DNA from: Anodontia alba
Taxonomy: Eukaryota; Mollusca; Bivalvia; Lucinida; Lucinidae
DNA length: 64,000 nt
Direction of reading: 5' to 3'
NCBI GenBank assembly: GCA_964016985.1
Contig: OZ024826.1
Coordinates: 59,410,235 to 59,474,234, forward strand
This document shows, one piece after another, positions 56,761 through 64,000 of this stretch (positions within the stretch are counted from its first letter, which is position 1; each line of letters starts with the position of its first letter). Under the pieces are notes generated by a model. That model searched no databases, was not told the DNA's origin, and saw only the letters and a program-made list of their open reading frames with translations. Position numbers and translations under genes: made by a program.

Positions 56761-57232
56761 AGGGTATATCCAAGCAGGTTCATCATGACAAGGGTTAACC
56801 TCATTAACTAAACACCCATGGCAATCTTACAAGGTAATCCCCTCCCCACCCCGCACACACACACACACTTCCCAAAACCCAGGAAACTGACTCTTTTGAT
56901 GCTTACGTATTAGCTAACAGTATTTTTTAATTATTGCCAGATAGTGCTTCATTACCCATAAAATTAACTGCTACCATTTTTTCTGGACAATTCAGCAGAC
57001 GACAAACAGGCAATATTTTTCTTATTTTTCTGACTTCCAAGCACCCAATATCAGAAATTTGATACAGACCATTAACTTTTCAGCAGTGACGGTCTAAGTT
57101 TACCTAACAAATTTTATTACCTTCAGCTGTTTGGTGAGAACCATTAAGTATTGCAGTGAGAGAAAGTTTAAAAGGTCAGCAGGATGAATTCTGCCTAGAC
57201 CAGTTTCACTTGTTACCAGACCCTTTCTTTCT
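56761..57232. other. Intergenic, short (CA)n
   Basis: Only a C/A-rich patch at 56838-56870 stands out. Confidence 0.5.
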
Positions 57233-57346
57233 AGCCAAGGGACTGAAGTAAACAAAAATTCTACAAGCTATACAAGTGTTGTGTCCCCTCAAAAAAAAAA
57301 AGAAGAAAAAGAAAGAAAAGAAAAATAAAGAAAGGGTCTGGGGCCA
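57233..57346 (+). repeat. Short duplicate shared with 63084-63211
   Basis: AGCCAAGGGACTGAAGTAAA through GTGTTGTGTCCCCTC, an A-rich tract and AAGGGTCTGGGGCCAGACTAC. The two copies differ mainly in A-tract length. Confidence 0.9.
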
Positions 57347-57539
57347 GACTACCTTGTTCCCTGAAACACGAATTTCCCGGACATTTCTCATACAATTTTG
57401 ATTCCGTTTCAAGCAAAACGTTTCAAGGTTGTTTGGCTAAAAGCTAATATATAGCATGTAAAATGATATTGCCTGGTTTTGAAACAAATCGGCATTAACC
57501 ACAGAGTCGCAGAACTCTTTTTTGCTGGGCATATATAAC

Positions 57540-58030
57540 CGGTACTATGGGCGATAAACCACAAACTACGAAATTGCTTGTCTCTTAATCCTTTGATTAA
57601 TTAAGGGGAATGATATGTGGGGTAATTACGGTGTTATGGGCGATAAACTAGACTAGAAATTGCTTGACTGTGCGCTTATAAAGATAAGGGTATGTGCGGT
57701 AATAACAGTGCTATGGTTAGTAAACTGAAGATTCAGAAATTGCTTGACTGTGTGCTTATAAGGGCAAGGGTATGTGCGGTTATTACGATGCTATGGTTGG
57801 TACACTGAAGATTCAGAAACTGCTTGACTGTGCGCGTATTAGGGTAAGGGTATGTGCGGTAATTACGTTGCTCTGGGCGGTAAAATTAAGACTCAAAATT
57901 TGCTTTACTGTGCGCTTATAAGGATAAGGGTATTTGTGGTAATTACAGTGCTTCGAGCGGTAAACTGAAAACTCAGAAATGGCTTGTATGTGTGCTTATA
58001 TAGGTATATGCGGTTATTACGTCTAATACG
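57540..58030 (+). repeat. ~82-bp tandem repeat, about six units
   Basis: Each unit has TATGTGCGGTAATTACG, GCTATGGGCGGTAAACTGAA and GAAATTGCTTGACTGTG followed by CGCTTATAAGG. Units are clearly diverged. Confidence 0.88.
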
Positions 58031-58231
58031 GTAAGACTCGTCACCTGTTTCTTTCATTGTCTTAAGTTGTCCATCAAATCGAAATTCAGTTGCAGGTAAT
58101 TCTCTTTGCTCATTGTTTGAATTTATTATACTCCAGCTTGATTTACGCACTATGCAAATAGAAAAACAAAATAATAATATGATAAAAGCATTTTAATCCT
58201 GGTCCTGCTGAGTCCGGATATACCCTGTCTT

Positions 58232-58307
58232 GGCAAACAGTGCAGATCCAGATGAGTTAGCTAAGCTTCCAAAATGCCAGCCGATCTGGATATGCACTGT
58301 TTGCCAT
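58232..58307. repeat. MITE-2-like hairpin core
   Basis: TTGGCAAACAGTGCAGATCC and GGATATGCACTGTTTGCCA are inverse arms. Confidence 0.75.
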
Positions 58308-58329
58308 TCAGTATGTCAACAATCTGGAG

Positions 58330-58740
58330 ACTTGCAAATCTTATAAACAAACTCCTGTTATTGCACTCGTTTGTTCATCGGATTTGCACATTTCTCTGGA
58401 AATTTCTCCAATATTTTAAACCCAGCGTGCATTTACCTCTATATAATAATAGCTGAAGCTATTTGTTAGTAAGTTCTACGGGAAATATATAATTCATAAC
58501 TCCTTGGAGGAAATATTTCCTCCTAGAGCAAAGAAATATTTCCTTTAAAACCTTTTAGTAACGTCAAAAGATTTATTGACGTCATTTAAAACAAGTTAAT
58601 ACACATTGAGTTTAAAATACTGGAAATCTTATAAATAAAATTGTGCTAATGCACTCATTTGTTTATCGGATTTACAAATCTTTCGGGAATTATTTCCTGT
58701 ACTTTAAACTCAGGGTGCATTAACTTCTATATGACCCATA
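58330..58740. repeat. Diverged direct duplication with an 18-bp palindrome between
   Basis: 58332-58450 and 58622-58738 share AAATCTTATAAA, TGCACTC, TTTGTT and ATCGGATTT in order. Between them GGAGGAAATATTTCCTCC (58506-58523) is a perfect palindrome. Confidence 0.75.
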
Positions 58741-59173
58741 ACACCTTGATTGAGAAAACCAATTGAGGATAAAGTCACCGATGACAAATAGAAGTAAACA
58801 AATGTATGCATGGTCACAGTGCTAACTTTTCGCGAAACCCTTAAAGACACATATTCTCTGCTTCTTGGCTGGTGTGTTCCATCATGATTTCACGCAATAA
58901 ACAGCCTTATAGTGGTGGCTCTCATCAAAAGCTAGTTTCATCTAAGTGATTATGAGGTGATTATCACTGTCTGAAGTCTGTGTAGGTGGGGTCAGAAAGG
59001 GGGAAAATCTAATAATGTGTTCATTGTTTTACCTCATCTATATGAATATTTTGATTCAGCTTTGAATTTTATTGATTATTTTTTATAAGAAATATCTAAA
59101 TTCAATTATTCATTAGTTCCTGTTTTTTTGTTTGTTTTTTTTTGTTTTGTTTTTGTTTTTTGTGTGGTGTGTG

Positions 59174-59226
<53 letters not shown>

Positions 59227-60088
59227 TGTATTCTTATTGGATTACAAAGTACAAAGTAAATAAACGAAATCTTAGTTTTCAGAGTAGTTTAAAAGAAAAA
59301 AATATAAAGACATATTCTTTTTATCTATTTCTTTATTTACTTTTATTATGTATTGAGTAAAAGCTTAACACTTCAAAAGATCAAAACAGTTGTCAGAGTT
59401 GTCATAAAACAAAACATTTTGAGCTTAGATTGAAGCTATAAAATGTTTTGTTTTCTAAAGCTATATTTTCCATAAATGAATGAACAGCGAAGAAATGCCA
59501 TACATTATTTTATTTACCCTATCTATGAACACAAGTTTTAAATTAAGAACAAAATAATAGTCAAGTGTAGCAATTCTGTGAAGTTTTCTTTATTTATTCA
59601 CCAATGACTACTATAACTGTACTTTTTTATTGTCACTACATTAACAAGTCTATAAAGCTGAAGCCCCAGTAAAGTGTCTTGCACAATTATGATGGATTGT
59701 ATGTAATAGTGGACAAATGTTTAATTCCTGATCAAAAGAAAAATAATAATAATAAATAAATTAATAACACCTTGTCTAAGTGATTTTATAGATAAAATTA
59801 CACTTGTTTATAAAACTTTTCAATCTTCAAATTCTATACTTTAGCAAAATGGTTTCAAATGGATAAATGAATAAAAACTTATTTTGTGCCACCCATTTCT
59901 CTTCTGCTCAAAACGTGTTTCCCTTTATCTGACCCCTACCTGTTTGAGAGCCACAGGTCACCACAAATGTATGAACTGTTATCTGCATATTTCATTAATA
60001 GTGAAATATTAGGGTGAACATTACGCAATGGAATATGTATCTTTAAAATACGTTGGAAATGATAACATTTTCATCCAGCAAAAATAGT
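58741..60088. other. Intergenic with T-tracts
   Basis: T-rich tract 59122-59219. No gene or known repeat recognised. Confidence 0.5.
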
Positions 60089-60364
60089 CATTACGAAAAC
60101 AAGCCTATTTAAATATACTGAAAATTTTACCACCAAAAAATGAAAATTTTCAGATAATAATTCTTACAGTTTTCATACTTCTATTCAAAACATAAATTGT
60201 AGGTACTCGTTAGAACCGCCTCGGCGAGACGGTTCTAATGAATACCCACAATCTATTTTTTGAACAGAAATAAAAAAAATAATGTATACCCTGTAAACCC
60301 CAGTTTTACTGTATAAAAGAGGAGTTTATGGGGGTCAAAATTATATAGGCATGTTTTCGTGATG
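60089..60364. mobile_element. MITE-1, complete diverged copy
   Basis: The ends CATTACGAAAACAAGCCTAT and TATAGGCATGTTTTCGTGATG are inverted, and the inner palindrome surrounds CCGCCTCGGCGAGACGG (about 60216). The interior matches 31232-31510. Confidence 0.8.
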
Positions 60365-62099
60365 GTTGCTTCCGTAAATCGTTCCGACATTTGTTACGCT
60401 TTGTAATCATTTGTAATCACTAGTGATTTGATTTATTTATTTATTTATTTATTTTTATTTTTTATTTTTTTATTTTTATTTTTATTTATTTATTCATTTT
60501 TCTGCGTTATATATTAGGGCACAGGAAACTAATTGTGTCAGAACTGCTGATTTGTTAATAGTAAAGATGAAATAAAACATATTGTTCTAATTGGAAGAAA
60601 AAAAAAAGGTTTATGTGTAATTTCATTATTGTTTCAAAACAAGACATGTTTCTGTTTGTGTTTGCTGGAGTTATAAGAAGAAGTGGTTAAAATTCAAAAT
60701 ATTAATTTTCATGTCTGCTTATTGAGGGGTAGCTACAACACACCAGTAACCGCGATACAACGAACGCGACTGGGTACAACGAATGCAGTTAAAATTTTGT
60801 TAATGGGAAAAAAGTGTCAGTTCAATGTTTCCTTTATTTTGACGGAAATATCAGGAGTTTTGTTTTCTGATGGTTATGGGATTACAAGAGGTTGTGTTTT
60901 TTGTTGTTTTGTCCAAGTTTAAAGTTATGACACGGTCAAAGAAGGTAAAGCAAAGCTACAAATTAGGCCACAATAGGCTAAAAAACAAAACTTCTTGTTT
61001 TAAGGCTCTATCAATAAAAACTAAATGGCATGTACACGACCATTCTAGGGTTTTTGATGTTTCTAGGTATCGAAGGTACTCTCTTTAATAATTCATAAAG
61101 ACTTTTAGACAAAGAATTGTATCAAATTTTCATAGCGCACTATCTTGAAATCTTGAAACACGGGTACAAGTTTCCACGGTTCATGTGTTGTGTCTGGGTA
61201 CACGAAACACGGAACAGATGGTACAATAAACACGGATATGGAAACCACAAAACCACAAAGGTGGATTTTTTTTCCCGTTCCAAGCACCAGTTTTTAAGAA
61301 TTAGCCTAAAAGACCGGCACATATCTGCTCCTGAAATTGTAAAATTGCAACATCAACTGATGCGCTTGCCATTCCGAACTAGAAAGTGTTTTGGGTTGTA
61401 AAATGTGTTCGCTGACATTTCATGAGGCTGTGTGCCAGAACATATAGTTTACAACATGAAGACAACTTCTTTATACATCAGACGCACAATGAACAGTCGC
61501 CCTACCCCATAAAGTTTGCGTGTGGCATACAAAATAACCTGGCTATGTACATGTACATGTAAACTATGGAAATGTACAGTTGATTTAATAGCCTCGTTTA
61601 AACAAATAGAGCGACATTTCAAAAGCACATATTGATAACCCAGGCAATGAGCTCAACCTTCTGAGCAAAAACAACTTTTATGTGACACTTTTTCGTCTCA
61701 CAGTGCAATCACAAGTTTCTGTAAAATAATTTGTCAGTACAGTAGTGACTGAAGATACTTAGTGCATCCGCATAGTCTGTTTACATTCTGCGAGCAACTA
61801 ATGACTTATTCAATATACCAATACGGGAACCAATGACCTTGGCCTTAATGCGCGGATTTGAGTCTTTCCTGGACACGCATATATTGTTGAAGGAATTTTT
61901 CTTTCGCCCCTATAACTTTATTTTTTTTTTTTTTTGCACACCAGATAAGGAAATCCTAGTTTTAACTCTGGGATAAAAACTTTTATCCTACCCAGGTTAT
62001 CCTGCAAAGGGATTGTACAAAAATAAAAAACCTCTCACGTGTTTTAAATATAAAGATTAAATATTTATCTGGTTTTAAATTGGCTTTGGAACAGCATCT
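60365..62099. other. Intergenic with (TTTA)n; no gene recognised
   Basis: TTTA-rich tract at 60430-60495. A 94-codon frame (61117-61401, plus) with CCVWVHETRNRWYNK matches nothing I know. T-run at 61919-61935. Confidence 0.5.
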
Positions 62100-62845
62100 T
62101 ACCGTAGTTTGTGTACAGCACCCCACCCACTTCTACCTCGGTGCCGGAAGTGGGTATTGGACGGTTCACGTGGTCTGATAACAACAGCTTTCCCTTTGTT
62201 TTTTCCATAATTTATAAGTTTAAACATTATTCAAGTATTGAGCACTTATGTACTCTTTTAGGTTCATAAATATTTCCTTTGTTGATAATCCGATAAGTTT
62301 ATCTTGTTGCCGAGATTGCCTTTTTAGTTTACAGGTAAATCTCGTTCACGCGTGAACACGTACCTCGGCCAATGGCATTATTGATATAACAACTGTTACA
62401 GTAATTCCTATTTTTCTCGTAAGAGCGAGAATCTTACTCAGGAGAAATCTCGTTACTTTTAGCTTGACGGATTTTCTCTCCCATGCACTCTGTGCGAGTT
62501 GTTTTTTCTTCCTGTTTGACTCCATTGCAATTTATGACCAATCAGACTCTCAGATTTTAAATTTCTCGGCCAATGATTTGAATCTCCGCACGATCCTTGG
62601 TGTTTTAAATTTGGGCATCATTCTTCGAAAATCTTGCGAGCCGAGCACATCACATCGATAGCTTTCTTTATTTCAAAAAACGCAAAATAATGTGACTTAC
62701 GAACGAGAAACGTAATTTAGTGACAGTGGTCACATTCAGTGGACATTTGTGTAAATTCGGATTAACAGGAACATAATTCTGAATCATGTGAGTATTTGTT
62801 CAAAAAAAAAAAAAAAAAAAAAAAAAAACTGAACGTTATTCTTAT
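62100..62845 (+). promoter_or_regulatory. CCAAT-containing, CpG-richer stretch
   Basis: CCAAT boxes occur at about 62370, 62538 and 62569, with the palindrome GTTCACGCGTGAAC near 62345 and more CpG than the surroundings. No convincing exon follows; the next frame (62846-63094, starting MAKSPNDRLSQIVKRIFG) is unrecognised and turns hydrophobic and AT-rich. A promoter is only a possibility. Confidence 0.2.
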
Positions 62846-63083
62846 ATGGCGAAGAGCCCAAACGATAGACTGTCTCAAATTGTTAAGAGAATTTTCGGGA
62901 TTCCGAACTCTTACATAAGGCCAATCCAGGAAGAGCAGAAACTTTTAAAAATCTCAAAAGAAGCTACATTAGTAGACTGGCTCCAGTCGTTTTTGTTTTA
63001 TATCTATTTCTCTCTTTCTCCACATTATTTTTTTATCATAATCCTCTTTAATCCAACTTCAAGTTACCTATGGCTGAACAAGC

Positions 63084-63211
63084 CAAGGGACTGAAGTAAA
63101 CAAAAATTCTACAAGCTATACAAGTGTTGTGTCCCCTCAAAAAAAAGAAAAAAAAAAAAAAAAAGAAAAAGAAAGAAAAGAAAAATAAAGAAAGGGTCTT
63201 GGGCCAGACTA
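63084..63211 (+). repeat. Short duplicate shared with 57233-57346
   Basis: Same 5' and 3' sequence as the first copy, with a longer A-rich middle (AAGGGTCTTGGGCCAGACTAC at the end). Confidence 0.9.
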
Positions 63212-63370
63212 CTATATTAGTTATGGAAGCAAGAATGATCCGGACACTAGATTGCTCCGCTTTCTGCGTAGAAAAATACTGTTACTTTTGCTCTTTGCTT
63301 CCGCGCTTAGAAGTGTAAAACAAAAAGATTAGTCCAGCTTGCGAAACAGTATATACAACAAGTTTTAACG

Positions 63371-64000
63371 ATGGCGGAAGGCATGGAGCCCACCCCAGTT
63401 ACGTTAGCTACAGTGTCGGACATGTCCGAAACAGACAAAGTTATTAAATATGCCTGGGCAATCACATCAACAAAGAGGTGATAGACGCGATCATGCTTAG
63501 ATGATACACCAGTATGGCGGCATTTAAAATCATGGACATGTCCGAAAATTCCCTAGGGGCAGCGCCGCCTGCTTCTTCATATATCAAATGCGCTATCAAA
63601 GGATGCCTTCTCATCTACTTAACAGGATACTGTTGCCCCAGTTCAAACGTCGGGCCCTCAAGTCCCGTCAGCTTTATTCACGGGAAACTCCCAGCCAACC
63701 TATGGGTCGTTATATGATTAGACTCTGCTAAATACTTTGGTAAGCTACCAACAACAGCTGTCCCAAAACGTGGGAACCGGTCAACATACGGACATGCCAG
63801 GAGCTATTGATGGATTTCACCTTAGTGCAGTACCAGTGACTCAACCTGCTTGGAAATCTGCTGGCCCCTATTATGATATCTGTGACTTTGTACCAAGCAC
63901 CTTGGAGGAAGAGATCATTATTGGGGGGAATGGGGAACGGAGTATTGTGGCTAAGTCCGCCCCAAAAAGCCCCTTTTAGAAAATATAACCTTGTCTCTGT
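63371..64000 (+). pseudogene. gag-like ORF of a retroelement (DIRS-like?), cut by window end
   Basis: Starts MAEGMEPTPVTLATVSDMSE at 63371, followed by short frames in different registers. A Pro/Gln-rich piece (63619-63720) and then 63737-63979 contain PYYDICDFVPSTLEEEIIIGG. I recognise this last motif from a gag-like protein of invertebrate retroelements that I associate with DIRS-type (tyrosine recombinase) elements. A frameshift in the A-run near 63965 continues as KKPLLENITLS. At least one stop and three frame changes are visible. The class depends on sequence beyond 64000. Confidence 0.4.

Overview
The window looks like intergenic DNA of an animal, most likely a bivalve mollusc. The sequence is AT-rich, has no bacterial-style gene packing, and is full of nested transposable elements. 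These include minisatellite-bearing repeats ending in ACGG-type microsatellites, tRNA-derived SINEs and a LINE of a type I associate with clams and other bivalves. The species call is inference. I found no intact host protein-coding gene. Everything recognisable as coding is a decayed retroelement, apart from a short zinc-finger-like fragment beside an assembly gap.

Layout. 1-340 is a piece of a dispersed repeat (R1). 1833-19240 is one Ty3/gypsy-type LTR retrotransposon on the minus strand, flanked by a 4-bp GGTA duplication. Its LTR-to-gag segment has been tandemly duplicated, giving LTR-A, internal copy 1, partial LTR-B, internal copy 2 and LTR-C. Both internal copies carry the same inactivating lesions, and R1 sits in LTR-A and LTR-B but not in LTR-C. 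19.2-26.1 kb is sparse, with an RT pseudogene at 23.1-24.2 kb. 26.1-28.8 kb is a hairpin MITE (MITE-1) split by a minisatellite-bearing element (HL-i) whose 128-bp array repeats perfect ERE-like and CRE-like palindromes. 28.8-32 kb holds a degenerate minisatellite, a 50-bp foldback, a poly-A-separated R1 concatemer and another MITE-1. 32.1-34.9 kb and 49.8-51.6 kb are inverted copies of one roughly 1.6-kb repeat, each broken by a different insertion. 35.4-40.5 kb is a ~120-bp minisatellite split by a 5'-truncated LINE and by a SINE. 42.2-49.2 kb contains three more minisatellite elements: HL-ii, HL-iii nested inside it, and HL-iv inside another MITE-1. 51.6-58.7 kb holds a SINE, small hairpin MITEs, a 200-N gap and a cluster of CCTAGG-centred palindromes. 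The window ends in a broken gag-like retroelement ORF that runs off the edge.

The most interesting result is that four elements with unrelated sequences (HL-i to HL-iv) share one architecture. Each has a 5' end resembling CAAGAG, a small hairpin, a subterminal inverted repeat starting 22-24 nt in, a tandem array, an ACGG-like microsatellite, and a 3' hairpin ending in the matching arm. This resembles Helentron-associated (HINE, or bivalve 'pearl') elements. Several of these arrays, and a related fragment, repeat AGGTCA half-sites in nuclear-receptor geometries (IR3, DR0, DR1). All identities come from reading the sequence; no alignment or database search was run.
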